Positions 7,059 to 15,416 of a DNA stretch of 49,007 nucleotides are shown here, one piece after another. The first letter of the stretch is position 1. Every line of letters begins with the position of its first letter. The translations under genes were made by a program, and so were the position numbers. The notes beneath the pieces were generated by a model that made no database searches, was not told the origin of the DNA, and saw only the letters and a list, made by a program, of their open reading frames with translations. The DNA is from an uncultured Clostridia bacterium (GTDB taxonomy: Bacteria > Bacillota > Clostridia > TANB77 > CAG-508): assembly GCA_944391575.1 (NCBI GenBank), contig CALXUC010000010.1, positions 1 through 49,007 on the forward strand, given 5' to 3'.

Positions 7059-8081
7059 ATGAAAAAAACAATATTAATAATGTTTGTAACCATTATTTTA
7101 ATTGTAGGAATGGTTACTCCAGTATTTGCTGCACCGATGTTTAATTTTTATTGCAGTTATAATACTAAAGACACAGGCGTTGCGTTAACTAAAGAAATTA
7201 CTTTTATTTATTCAGTTAACGATTTTAGAGAATTTGCTAATCAATCTGACGGTGGTAAAAACGGTATAAACGTTATAAGGGCTACTTTAGAGTATGATGA
7301 AAATGTTTTCGAACCAATCGAAATCAACACAACAGGAGATGGCAATTATAATGGTATAAAAACTGAGACATCTGATGGAGGAAAAGCAATTGAAGCAATA
7401 GGAAATTGGACTGGATTAACATATAATCCAGAGACAAAAAGAATAGTTGTTGAAGCAGGCAAATTTATTAATTCAGAGGACGAGGTTTTAGAAATCACTT
7501 TAAAAGTTAAACCAACTGCTACTTTAGGAAATACTACAGTAACTTTAACTGAAATCGAAGGTTCAGACGAAAAGAAAGATATAACTCCTTCTGCTGTTTC
7601 AAAAACAGTTGAAGTTATAAGTGCAGTAGGTGATGCTACAGATGCAGATCCAGAAAATGGATTCGGAGGTTATATAAGAATATTACCAGATATGAAGGTA
7701 AGTGAATTTAGAATTTTAAAACCTGAATTAACTGGAGCTATAAAAAATGTACAAAATACAACTTTAGGTAATGATGACTATATTCCAACAGGAGCTACAG
7801 TTACAGAAGGTGAGTTAACATATACTTTAATTGCTATAGGTGATCTTAACTCAGATGGTCAATTAACAGCAACAGACTTATCACAATTTAAAGCATATTT
7901 CATTCACCAATTAACTACATTATCTGACAACCAAAAAAGAGCTTGTGATATTAGATGGGATGCAGCTTTAACAGGTACAGACCACTCACAATTAAGAAGC
8001 TTATTAGTAGGTTTATCAGATCCAAAATTCTATGTATGGAATGGAACAGGTACAGCAACATCTGTGCCAGTAAGTAGGTAA
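7059..8081 (+). CDS. Exported protein with cohesin-like domain and dockerin
   Basis: A 340-residue secreted protein. A signal peptide (1-24, ending VFA) leads into a cohesin-like beta-sandwich (about 35-190) with LEYDENVFEP near its start and ITLKVKPTATLGNTTV near its end. After a linker, residues about 262-325 form a type I dockerin-like pair: GDLNSDGQLTATDLSQFK is a good calcium loop (D-x-N-x-D-G and a later D), while the second, CDIRWDAALTGTDHSQLR, is degenerate. Cohesins and dockerins bind each other to build surface assemblies. This is the first of three related genes, 38 bases before the second. It has no anchor of its own, so it may attach through a partner. Confidence 0.8.
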   Translation: MKKTILIMFVTIILIVGMVTPVFAAPMFNFYCSYNTKDTGVALTKEITFIYSVNDFREFANQSDGGKNGINVIRATLEYDENVFEPIEINTTGDGNYNGIKTETSDGGKAIEAIGNWTGLTYNPETKRIVVEAGKFINSEDEVLEITLKVKPTATLGNTTVTLTEIEGSDEKKDITPSAVSKTVEVISAVGDATDADPENGFGGYIRILPDMKVSEFRILKPELTGAIKNVQNTTLGNDDYIPTGATVTEGELTYTLIAIGDLNSDGQLTATDLSQFKAYFIHQLTTLSDNQKRACDIRWDAALTGTDHSQLRSLLVGLSDPKFYVWNGTGTATSVPVSR

Positions 8082-8119
8082 AAAATAATTTAATATATAA
8101 AAAAGGAGTGTAAAAAAAC

Positions 8120-8797
8120 ATGAAAAAAACATTAAGTATTGTATTAACAGTTTTATTAGTACTAAGTATGTGCTCAACAGCAGTATTCGCATCTGATGTA
8201 ACAACATCAACATCATTTAATGTTGGGATAGCTGCATCTTCAACACAAGTTGAAGTTGGAGGCGAAGTTGAGTTAACGATATCATTAACAAACTTTACAG
8301 CAGGTAGAACAGGTATCAACACATTCTATTTTGTGCTTGATTATGACAAAGCTATTTTTGAAACAGTAAAAGGTGAAAACTTTACTGCATCAAATGGCTG
8401 GGGCGCAGTAATGTTTAATGAAGCAACAGGTGAAGGCGTAACAGACAACTCTTCATTTATAGCTGAAGATCATGAAGCTGTAAAAGTTACATTAAAAGTT
8501 AAAGATAATGCTAATCTAGGAAATACTACAATAACAGTAAGAGATGTTGAATCATCTGATGGTAATAATGATATTCACCCAGCTGATCAAAGTATATCTT
8601 TAAGTGTAGTTGAAGCATCTACAGATCCAACACCAGAGCAAGAGCCTGGTAATACAGTTAATACTGTAGTAGAAAAGCCAGAGCCAGCACCATCAAATCC
8701 TTCAACAGGAATTGAAGATTATACAATACCAGCTATATTAGTAATATCAGTTTTAGCTGTTATAGCTTATGTAAGATATAGAAAATTAGAAAAATAA
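8120..8797 (+). CDS. Cell-surface cohesin-like protein with sortase-type tail
   Basis: A 225-residue paralogue of its neighbours. The signal peptide (1-24, ending VFA) is followed by a cohesin-like domain (about 27-175; FVLDYDKAIFE, VTLKVKDNANLGNTTI), a Pro/Glu/Thr-rich wall-spanning linker, NPSTG at 193-197, a hydrophobic segment and the basic tail RYRKLEK. NPSTG followed by a membrane segment and basic tail is the layout of a sortase sorting signal, so the protein is probably linked to the cell wall. The sortase gene is not in the window. It is likely co-transcribed with the gene upstream. Its role as the anchoring cohesin is inference. Confidence 0.82.
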   Translation: MKKTLSIVLTVLLVLSMCSTAVFASDVTTSTSFNVGIAASSTQVEVGGEVELTISLTNFTAGRTGINTFYFVLDYDKAIFETVKGENFTASNGWGAVMFNEATGEGVTDNSSFIAEDHEAVKVTLKVKDNANLGNTTITVRDVESSDGNNDIHPADQSISLSVVEASTDPTPEQEPGNTVNTVVEKPEPAPSNPSTGIEDYTIPAILVISVLAVIAYVRYRKLEK

Positions 8798-8818
8798 TAT
8801 AATATGATATCTTATTTT

Positions 8819-8847
8819 AAACGTCCTTGAGTTATTTAAGGACGTTT
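8819..8847 (+). terminator. Hairpin, possible terminator or attenuator
   Basis: AAACGTCCTT (8819-8828) pairs perfectly with AAGGACGTTT (8838-8847). Only a weak T-run follows. It probably trims transcription between the second and third cohesin-like genes, giving unequal expression, or protects the 3' end of the upstream message. Confidence 0.6.
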
Positions 8848-8879
8848 CATATTAAAAGTATGAAAGGATAGATGTTTAT

Positions 8880-9482
8880 ATGAAAAAATTTGCAAGTGTA
8901 TGCATAGCTTTAATAATCGTTTTTATTACATCTGCTGTTTATGCTACAACTACATTTACAGCTAAACTAGAAACTGATAAATCAGTTATAAAAGCTGGTG
9001 AAGAACTAGAAATTGTATTAAAATTAGAAAATTTTACAGAAAATGAAAAGGGCATAAATGTCCTTATAGCAACTTTAGAATATGATAAAGGTATTTTTGA
9101 AGTAGTTAGTGAAAACGATATAAGTTTAGTACAATTTTGGAATGCACCAATTTATAATAGTGAAAATGGGAAAATTGTTATGGAATCAAATGATTTTATA
9201 GATACATCTCATAATGCATTAAAAATAAAATTAAAAGTTAAAGAAAATATAGAAGAAAATACTACAACTGAAATAAAAGTAAAAGATATATCAGCTTCAG
9301 ATGGTGAAAAAGATATATATGTAGAAGATGCAGTTGCAGTAATTCAAGTAGAAAAATTAACTGAAGAAGAAATTGCAAATAATAATACAAATGATAATAA
9401 AATATTAATTATGACATTAGCAATATTAGGCATAGTAATTGTTGGTAGCGTATGTATTGTTATTGTTAAGAAAAAAATGTAA
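8880..9482 (+). CDS. Membrane-anchored cohesin-like protein
   Basis: A 200-residue third paralogue. It has a signal peptide (1-22, ending VYA), one cohesin-like domain (about 25-160; IATLEYDKGIFE and IKLKVKEN) and a C-terminal transmembrane segment (about 174-195) with the short basic end VKKKM. Unlike the protein upstream it lacks a sorting motif, so it should sit in the membrane with the domain outside. The start ATG follows GAAAGGATAG with an acceptable spacing. A strong terminator follows. Confidence 0.78.
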   Translation: MKKFASVCIALIIVFITSAVYATTTFTAKLETDKSVIKAGEELEIVLKLENFTENEKGINVLIATLEYDKGIFEVVSENDISLVQFWNAPIYNSENGKIVMESNDFIDTSHNALKIKLKVKENIEENTTTEIKVKDISASDGEKDIYVEDAVAVIQVEKLTEEEIANNNTNDNKILIMTLAILGIVIVGSVCIVIVKKKM

Positions 9483-9516
9483 TTTTTAAATTTGTTCGCT
9501 ATAGTATATTTAATAT

Positions 9517-9555
9517 AAAAAGTTTTATGTATAAATTATACATAAAACTTTTTTT
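9517..9555 (+). terminator. Intrinsic terminator after the cohesin-like genes
   Basis: An 18-bp almost loopless stem (9517-9534 with 9536-9553) ends in a run of T. It closes the 7059-9482 gene group. Confidence 0.85.
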
Positions 9556-9578
9556 GTAATAATTCAGGATATACTTTT

Positions 9579-9672
9579 TAAAAGCTTGATATATAGCTAT
9601 TTTTAGTCAAAACATAGCTAGGGTGACACAATCCGGGTCTTGACTTGCAAATAGCTATATATCAAGCTTTTA
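9579..9672 (-). repeat. Interspersed hairpin element, copy B (reverse)
   Basis: Perfect 24-bp inverted arms (TAAAAGCTTGATATATAG and onward) enclose the reverse complement of the copy A interior, without a mismatch. The flanks retain faint outer inverted similarity (TAATAATTCAG on the left, its inverse on the right), as in the longer copies D and E. Confidence 0.95.
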
Positions 9673-9723
9673 TTTTAATTCTACTGAGTATTATAATTTT
9701 TTCATTTTTTTTCAACAAATATC

Positions 9724-9753
9724 TTGTCAAAATCTATAAATTAGTGGTAAAAT
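9724..9753 (+). promoter_or_regulatory. Promoter of the divIB-DUF881-sbp genes
   Basis: TTGTCA (9724-9729) and TAAAAT (9748-9753) with an 18-base spacer, about 40 bases before the divIB start. Confidence 0.6.
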
Positions 9754-9791
9754 ATATGTTGTAAAATAGTAAATAAAAAAGGAATGAGTTA

Positions 9792-10769
9792 ATGGCAAAA
9801 AAAGTAACAAATATAGTAAAAAAAGGTAAAGATGAGCCGGAATCAAGCGAAATATTTAATTTAAATGAAGAAATAATTATTGGTATTAATAGTAAAAAAG
9901 ATGATGGTAAACACAAAAAAAAGAAAGAGAAAAAGAAAGAGAAAAAAGATAATAACTCTGTTAACATCAAGAAAAAAAATGATAACAATGATTATTTTAT
10001 CGATATAAAAAGTAAAAGTGATAATAATGATTTTAAAAAAGAAAAGAAAAAATCACATAAAGTTTTGAAAATATTTTTTATATTCTTTTTATTGATTCTT
10101 ATTATAGTTTTACTTTTATTGTCTCCTGTTTTTAATATTAGTAAAATAACTGTGGAGAATAATGTTAGAGTAAGTGCAGATGAAATTATAAGTTTATCTG
10201 GTATAAAATTGGGTGATAATACTTTTAAATATATTAACTTTGATATGATTGAAAAGATAAAAGAAAACCCATATATAGAGGATGTTAAAATAACTAGAAA
10301 ATATCCTGATGAAATTATAATAAGTGTTACTGAAAGAACAGCAGAATTTTGCTTAAAATTAGGTGAAAGCTATATTTATATCGATAATCAAGGATATATT
10401 GTAGAAATAACATCAGAGGATTATGGCGTGCCAGAAATTATAGGATTTAAAACAGAAATTATGAATGACTCATTAGGAAATAGATTAATAGAAGAAGACT
10501 TAAATGAATTTGGGAAAATAATAGGAGTATATGATAGTATAAAAAATAATGGAATAGCTGATAAAGTAATTAGTTTTACTATAGAAGATGATAGATTAGT
10601 AATAGGTTTAGTAGAAGATAAAGTTGCATATTTAGAGAATTTTACAAATATTAATATAAAAATATTATCATTAAAAGTAATTTTAGAAAGAACTGCAGGA
10701 AAAGCTGGCGAAATTAATTTAGACGGCCAAGGAACAGATTCATCAGCTATATTTAAAGAAAAAGTATAA
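9792..10769 (+). CDS. divIB: Cell division protein DivIB/FtsQ
   Basis: A 325-residue bitopic division protein. A long cytoplasmic N-terminus (1-90), extremely rich in Lys and Asn, precedes one transmembrane helix (about 91-111), a POTRA domain (about 114-184; ITVENNVRVSADEIISLSG) and a FtsQ-type beta domain. DivIB works with FtsL and DivIC to activate septal peptidoglycan synthesis. It opens a division cluster that leads through two DUF881 genes and sbp to ftsA-ftsZ, a common clostridial order. The poly-basic N-terminus is longer than usual and could bind nucleic acid or lipids. The ATG follows AAAAGGAATG. Confidence 0.88.
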   Translation: MAKKVTNIVKKGKDEPESSEIFNLNEEIIIGINSKKDDGKHKKKKEKKKEKKDNNSVNIKKKNDNNDYFIDIKSKSDNNDFKKEKKKSHKVLKIFFIFFLLILIIVLLLLSPVFNISKITVENNVRVSADEIISLSGIKLGDNTFKYINFDMIEKIKENPYIEDVKITRKYPDEIIISVTERTAEFCLKLGESYIYIDNQGYIVEITSEDYGVPEIIGFKTEIMNDSLGNRLIEEDLNEFGKIIGVYDSIKNNGIADKVISFTIEDDRLVIGLVEDKVAYLENFTNINIKILSLKVILERTAGKAGEINLDGQGTDSSAIFKEKV

Positions 10770-10795
10770 ATCAAAAGGAGGTAATCTATTAAGAT

Positions 10796-11527
10796 ATGAA
10801 TAAAAAAGAGATTGCTATTGTTTTAGCGGCAATGTGTGCTTTGCTAGTATTTGCAATTTTTATGCAAATAAAAACAATAAAAGATACTACTACTGTTATT
10901 TCACAAACAATGGAAGATAATGAGTTAAGAGACGAAGTTTTAAGAGCTAAAGAGCAGTATGAATCTTTATATAATGATTATGAAAATCAAGCAAAAGAAA
11001 TAGAAGAAATTAGGAAAACTGTAGCAGAAAGAGATTCTTCATTATCTGAAAAAGAAGCACAACTTAATGAAAATAATAAATTATTAGGTGCTACTGATGT
11101 TACAGGTGATGGAGTAGTTATAGTTTTAGCAGATAATAACGGAATTGTAAATGACTCTACTGTAGTCGCAACAGATGTTTCAGAATATGTTTTACATTAT
11201 ATAGATTTAATCCAAGTTGTAAATGCATTAAAAAATGCGGGAGCTGAAGCGATTTCGATAAATGACCAAAGAATAGTATCTACTACTGCTATAGTTTGCA
11301 TAGGAAATGTAATTAGTATAAATGGAGAAAAAGTTGCAAATCCTTTTGAAATAAAAGCTATAGGAGATCAAGAAAAGCTTTACGGTGGTGTAACTATGTT
11401 AGGTGGATATGTAGGAATATTAGAAAAATATGGACTCGTTAAAAGTGTAGAAAAACAAGAAAACATACAAATACCTAAATATATGGGAACTTACACAATG
11501 GAATATATGAAAGAAGTGGAAGAATAA
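10796..11527 (+). CDS. DUF881 protein, first of two (YlxW/YlxX-like)
   Basis: A 243-residue DUF881 protein. It has one N-terminal transmembrane segment (about 5-23), a coiled coil (about 35-95) and the external DUF881 domain with LGATDVTGDGVVIVLAD and AGAEAISINDQRI. Proteins of this family sit between divIB and ftsA in many Firmicutes; their function is unknown, with a role at the division site inferred from gene order. The ATG follows AAAGGAGG with a slightly long spacing. A hairpin element separates it from its paralogue. Confidence 0.85.
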   Translation: MNKKEIAIVLAAMCALLVFAIFMQIKTIKDTTTVISQTMEDNELRDEVLRAKEQYESLYNDYENQAKEIEEIRKTVAERDSSLSEKEAQLNENNKLLGATDVTGDGVVIVLADNNGIVNDSTVVATDVSEYVLHYIDLIQVVNALKNAGAEAISINDQRIVSTTAIVCIGNVISINGEKVANPFEIKAIGDQEKLYGGVTMLGGYVGILEKYGLVKSVEKQENIQIPKYMGTYTMEYMKEVEE

Positions 11528-11568
11528 AATAATATATAATTTATGGATAGTAATTAAAAGTATTTAAA

Positions 11569-11654
11569 GTCGTGATATATAGCTATTTGCAAGTCAAGAC
11601 CCGGATTGTGTCGCCATAGCTATGTTTTGACTAAAAATAGCTATATATCACGAC
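11569..11654 (+). repeat. Interspersed hairpin element, copy C (forward)
   Basis: Perfect 20-bp inverted arms (11569-11588 and 11635-11654) whose ends read GTCGTGAT/ATCACGAC, where copy A has ATCTTGAT/ATCAAGAT, so both arms changed together. The loop keeps GACCCGGATTGT and AGCTATG. It splits two otherwise adjacent DUF881 genes. Confidence 0.95.
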
Positions 11655-11690
11655 AAGTAATATTATTATAAGAAGGAAGTGAGCTAATAA

Positions 11691-12392
11691 GTGAAAAATG
11701 TTAAAAAAAATAAAATTGTAGTAAGCGTTATAATAGGACTAATGTGTTTTATATTAGTATTTACAATGTTTATACAATTTAATACTATAGAGCAAACTGA
11801 TTTAGCCAATATAGCTACAATGCGTGAAACTGAACTTAGAGAGGAGTTGGCTAAATGGAATACAAGATATGAAGAATTGTATGCAAGGTATCAAGAAGAT
11901 GAAGTGAAAAAACAAGAGTATCAAAATAGTTTAGGAACAGATACTGAAGCAAGTGATTTATTAGAAAATGAATTAAATGAAACTAATATATTATTAGGTT
12001 TAACAGATGTAACAGGTCCGGGAATTATAGTTACATTAAGTAATAATTCAAATAAAAATATTGATGCTTACGATTTATTAGAATTAGTAAATGAATTAAG
12101 GTTGGCAGGAGCCGAAGCTATTTCTATAAATGACGAAAGAATTATAGCAATGTCAGATATAGTTGATATAAATTATTCATTTATAGTTGTAAACGGTAAC
12201 AGAATATCTTCTCCTTATGTTGTGAAAGCTATAGGAAATCAAACTTATTTAGAGAGCGGTTTAACTGCAAAAGAATATGGATATATGGATAATATAATTA
12301 AAGGAAATGGAAAAACTGCAACATTAGAAAGAGCAGATAATATAGAAATACCTAAATTTACAGGTAAATTAGAAATGAATTATGCAAATTAA
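11691..12392 (+). CDS. DUF881 protein, second of two
   Basis: A 233-residue paralogue of the preceding gene with the same plan: transmembrane segment (about 9-28), coiled coil (about 40-95) and DUF881 domain (LGLTDVTGPGIIVTLSN, AGAEAISINDERI). The start is GTG, after AGAAGGAAGTGAG. Two DUF881 genes next to sbp is a familiar arrangement in Firmicutes (ylxW, ylxX, sbp). Molecular function is unknown. Confidence 0.85.
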   Translation: MKNVKKNKIVVSVIIGLMCFILVFTMFIQFNTIEQTDLANIATMRETELREELAKWNTRYEELYARYQEDEVKKQEYQNSLGTDTEASDLLENELNETNILLGLTDVTGPGIIVTLSNNSNKNIDAYDLLELVNELRLAGAEAISINDERIIAMSDIVDINYSFIVVNGNRISSPYVVKAIGNQTYLESGLTAKEYGYMDNIIKGNGKTATLERADNIEIPKFTGKLEMNYAN

Positions 12393-12473
12393 AAGTTTAT
12401 ATAATTTGGCGAAATAATTCTTAAATAAAAATAAGAGTTATTCGAATTAAAATAGGAAAGGAATGAAGAGAGA

Positions 12474-12836
12474 ATGATTTTTTTTGCTATAATATTAGGA
12501 TGTTTATTAGGAATTATTTTTGGAATTAATGCACCTATTATTCCATATTCTTATTCAGGTTATTTAGCAATAGCTATAGTTGCTGCAATAGATTCAGTTT
12601 TTGGAGGTATTACATCTGTTTTAAAGAAAAATTTTGATTTAAAAATATTCGTATCAGGATTTTTTGGGAATGCAATATTATCAATTTTATTAACATATTT
12701 AGGACAAAAATTGAATGTAGATATTTATTTGGCAGCAATTATTGTTTTTGTTGGTAGAATGTTTACAAATCTTGCAATAATAAGAAGATATTATATAGAA
12801 AAATGGAATGAAAAGTCTAAAAAACAAGAAAAATAG
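12474..12836 (+). CDS. sbp: Small basic protein Sbp (DUF1290)
   Basis: A 120-residue membrane protein with about three hydrophobic helices and a basic C-terminus. The motifs GIIFGINAPIIP and YLAIAIVAAIDSVFGG match the DUF1290/Sbp family, which lies immediately upstream of ftsA in Bacillus and many Clostridia. Function is unknown. The ATG follows AGGAATGAAGAG. It is separated from ftsA by a regulatory region with its own promoter. Confidence 0.88.
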   Translation: MIFFAIILGCLLGIIFGINAPIIPYSYSGYLAIAIVAAIDSVFGGITSVLKKNFDLKIFVSGFFGNAILSILLTYLGQKLNVDIYLAAIIVFVGRMFTNLAIIRRYYIEKWNEKSKKQEK

Positions 12837-12840
12837 CGGC

Positions 12841-12899
12841 TGTAACAATGATGTAACAATATTACAAATTTATTACAAAAATATTACAAAATTGTTACA
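12841..12899 (+). promoter_or_regulatory. Array of six WalR-type half-sites upstream of ftsA
   Basis: TGTAAC at 12841 and 12852 forms a perfect TGTAAC-N5-TGTAAC WalR box. Four inverted half-sites follow at exact 11-bp steps: ATTACA at 12861, 12872 and 12883 and GTTACA at 12894. The last ends 7 bases before the -35 of the ftsA promoter, a good position for an activator. WalR (YycF) has been linked to ftsAZ expression in Bacillus subtilis. Confidence 0.75.
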
Positions 12900-12906
12900 A
12901 AAAATA

Positions 12907-12935
12907 TTGACTTTTTATAAAAAATATATTATTAT
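12907..12935 (+). promoter_or_regulatory. Promoter of ftsA-ftsZ
   Basis: TTGACT (12907-12912) with TATTAT (12930-12935) at 17 bases. A consensus TATAAT at 12933-12938 gives an alternative 20-base spacing. It lies directly downstream of the WalR-type array. Confidence 0.65.
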
Positions 12936-12971
12936 AATAGCATCAAAAAAAAGAATAGGGGGTTAGTAGTT

Positions 12972-14201
12972 TTGGCAATAGGAGATATCATTGTTGGTAT
13001 AGATATCGGTACCTCTAAAGTTGCCACTGTAGTAGGTGAAGTTAACAATTTTAATCAAATAGAAGTAATTGGAAATTCAGAAGTTAAATGCAGCGGTATT
13101 CAAAAAGGACAGATTATAGATGAAGAACAAATAGTAAATGCAATAAAACAAAATATTGGAGAAATTGAAGAATTAGCAAATATAAAAATAAATTCAGCCT
13201 ATACCACAATACCAGGGAAATATGTAACAATTATACAAAATAGTGTTTTTAAAGAAACGAGAGATAAATATGCAGGTATATCATTAAAAGATGTTACAAA
13301 TTCCATAATGCAAGTACGAGATATCGAGATACCAGAAGATGAGGTATTAATAGATATAGTACCTAATAAGTTTATTTTAGAAGATGGCAGTGTTATGGAA
13401 GATCCTATTGGAAGATTAAGCGCAAGTTTTACATTAAATGCTCAATTAATTTTGGCAAAAAAAGACTATGTAAAAAAATTAACCTCAATATTTAGAAAAG
13501 TTGGAATTGAGATTGATGGCATAGTACCAAATACATTAGTTGAACGTAATTTAGTTTTAGATAATAATGAATTAAATGATAATATAATGTTGTTAGATAT
13601 AGGAGCAGGAAATACAGATATAGGTGTATTTGAAGGTTCAACATTTATTTATACAAATACAATTCCATTAGGTGGCAATAATATTACAAATGACATAGCA
13701 TACGTATTACAAATATCTATAGAAGAAGCAGAAAGACTAAAGAGACAATATGGACTAGCATTAAAATCATACATAAATAATGATAATGAAATAATGTTAA
13801 ATTCAGTTAGAGAAGAGAAACAAAATAAAGTTATAAAAAGTTCTGAGCTAATAGAGATTATAGAAGCTAGAATAGAAGAAATATTTTCTTTAGTAAATAA
13901 AGATATTACAAATGTAGGATTAAAATCAAAGATTAATAATATTGTTTTAACAGGACAAGGAATAACAAATATAAGTAAAAGTGATGTTGCTGGTAAGATA
14001 AATTTAAATATTCCTGTAAAAATGTCTACAGGAAGATTGGTAAGTACAGTAAAACCAGTATATAGAACTGCATATTCTTTAGTAAGATATATAGCAGCGC
14101 GACCTTTTGCAAAAACTGTTTCAAGCAATATTGATGAAAAATTAGAAGATAATTTTTTCAAAAATATTTTAGAAAAAATAAAAGAATTTTTTTATTCGTA
14201 A
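12972..14201 (+). CDS. ftsA: Cell division protein FtsA
   Basis: A 409-residue actin-like ATPase that ties the FtsZ ring to the membrane. Visible features are phosphate-1 VGIDIGTSKV, the SHS2/1C region, phosphate-2 LLDIGAGNTDIGV, the adenosine motif NIVLTGQGI and a C-terminal amphipathic helix (NILEKIKEFFYS), the membrane anchor. The start is TTG, preceded by AATAGGGGG. ftsZ follows after 33 bases. The array of WalR-type sites upstream suggests that division is coupled to the envelope-stress regulator encoded in the same window. Confidence 0.95.
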   Translation: MAIGDIIVGIDIGTSKVATVVGEVNNFNQIEVIGNSEVKCSGIQKGQIIDEEQIVNAIKQNIGEIEELANIKINSAYTTIPGKYVTIIQNSVFKETRDKYAGISLKDVTNSIMQVRDIEIPEDEVLIDIVPNKFILEDGSVMEDPIGRLSASFTLNAQLILAKKDYVKKLTSIFRKVGIEIDGIVPNTLVERNLVLDNNELNDNIMLLDIGAGNTDIGVFEGSTFIYTNTIPLGGNNITNDIAYVLQISIEEAERLKRQYGLALKSYINNDNEIMLNSVREEKQNKVIKSSELIEIIEARIEEIFSLVNKDITNVGLKSKINNIVLTGQGITNISKSDVAGKINLNIPVKMSTGRLVSTVKPVYRTAYSLVRYIAARPFAKTVSSNIDEKLEDNFFKNILEKIKEFFYS

Positions 14202-14234
14202 TATAAATAAAAGAAATTTAAGGAGGATTATTAA

Positions 14235-15359
14235 ATGCTAGAATATGATGAAAATATATCATCTGGAATGACAGATGGTACAGCTGTAATAAAAGTTATT
14301 GGTGTAGGTGGTGCTGGAAATAATGCAGTAAACAGAATGATAGATTCTGAAATAAAAAATGTGGAGTTTATAGTTGTTAATACAGATAGACAAGTATTAC
14401 AACGTTCAAAAGCATCAACAAGAATACAAATTGGTGAGAAGTTAACTAGAGGCTTAGGAGCTGGAGCTAATCCTGACATTGGAGCACAAGCTGCAGAAGA
14501 AAGCAAGGCAGAAATAGCAGAAGTATTAAGAGGAGCAGATATGGTATTTGTTACTGCTGGAATGGGTGGTGGAACAGGTACTGGTGCTGCACCAATAGTA
14601 GCACAAGCCGCAAAGGAAATGGGAATATTAACAATAGGAGTTGTTACAAAACCATTTACATTTGAAGGTAAGAAAAGATTAGCACAAGCAGAACGTGGAA
14701 TAGAAAGTCTAAAAGGTAAAGTAGATACATTAGTTGTAATACCAAATGATAAATTATTACAAGTAATAGATAGAAAAACTTCAATGGTAGAAGCATTTAG
14801 AATGGCAGACGATATTTTAAGACAAGGTGTACAAGGCATATCAGACTTAATTTTAATACCTGGAGAAGTTAACTTAGACTTTGCTGACGTTAAAACAATT
14901 ATGCAAAATAAAGGTATGGCACATATGGGTATTGGTATGGCAACAGGTGAAAATAGAGCAGAAGATGCAGCAAAACAAGCAATACAAAGTCCATTACTTG
15001 AAACATCTATAGAAGGAGCTAAAGCAGTAATTATAAATATTACTGGTAATGCAGAAGTAGGATTACATGAAGTAAATACAGCAGCAGAATTAATTCAACG
15101 CAGTGCAGATCCAGAAGCTAATATTATATTTGGTACAGTTATAGATGATACACTAGAAGATGAAATAATTATAACTGTAATAGCAACAGGCTTCGAGGGA
15201 GATAACAATGCAACTTCTGGATTAAATACAGAAGGAATAGTAAATAGACCTTGGAAAGAAAGAAGCTCTATGGGAAGCTTCCAAGTACCAGCAGAAAGTA
15301 CAAGTAATCCAAACGACTTAGACATTCCATCTTTCTTGAGAAATAAAAAAATGAAATAA
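14235..15359 (+). CDS. ftsZ: Cell division protein FtsZ
   Basis: A 374-residue tubulin-like GTPase that polymerises into the division ring. It carries [11 protein letters not shown] at the N-terminus, the tubulin signature [12 protein letters not shown] near residues 110-121, and catalytic [11 protein letters not shown] in the T7 loop. The C-terminal peptide [10 protein letters not shown] is the conserved site for FtsA and other partners. The start follows AAGGAGG. The spacer before that peptide is short. Confidence 0.98.
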   Translation: MLEYDENISSGMTDGTAVIKVIGVGGAGNNAVNRMIDSEIKNVEFIVVNTDRQVLQRSKASTRIQIGEKLTRGLGAGANPDIGAQAAEESKAEIAEVLRGADMVFVTAGMGGGTGTGAAPIVAQAAKEMGILTIGVVTKPFTFEGKKRLAQAERGIESLKGKVDTLVVIPNDKLLQVIDRKTSMVEAFRMADDILRQGVQGISDLILIPGEVNLDFADVKTIMQNKGMAHMGIGMATGENRAEDAAKQAIQSPLLETSIEGAKAVIINITGNAEVGLHEVNTAAELIQRSADPEANIIFGTVIDDTLEDEIIITVIATGFEGDNNATSGLNTEGIVNRPWKERSSMGSFQVPAESTSNPNDLDIPSFLRNKKMK

Positions 15360-15416
15360 TATATATGAAAATAACGGTAAATTCTATAAACCGTTTGAAA
15401 ATACTAGGATTTAAAA

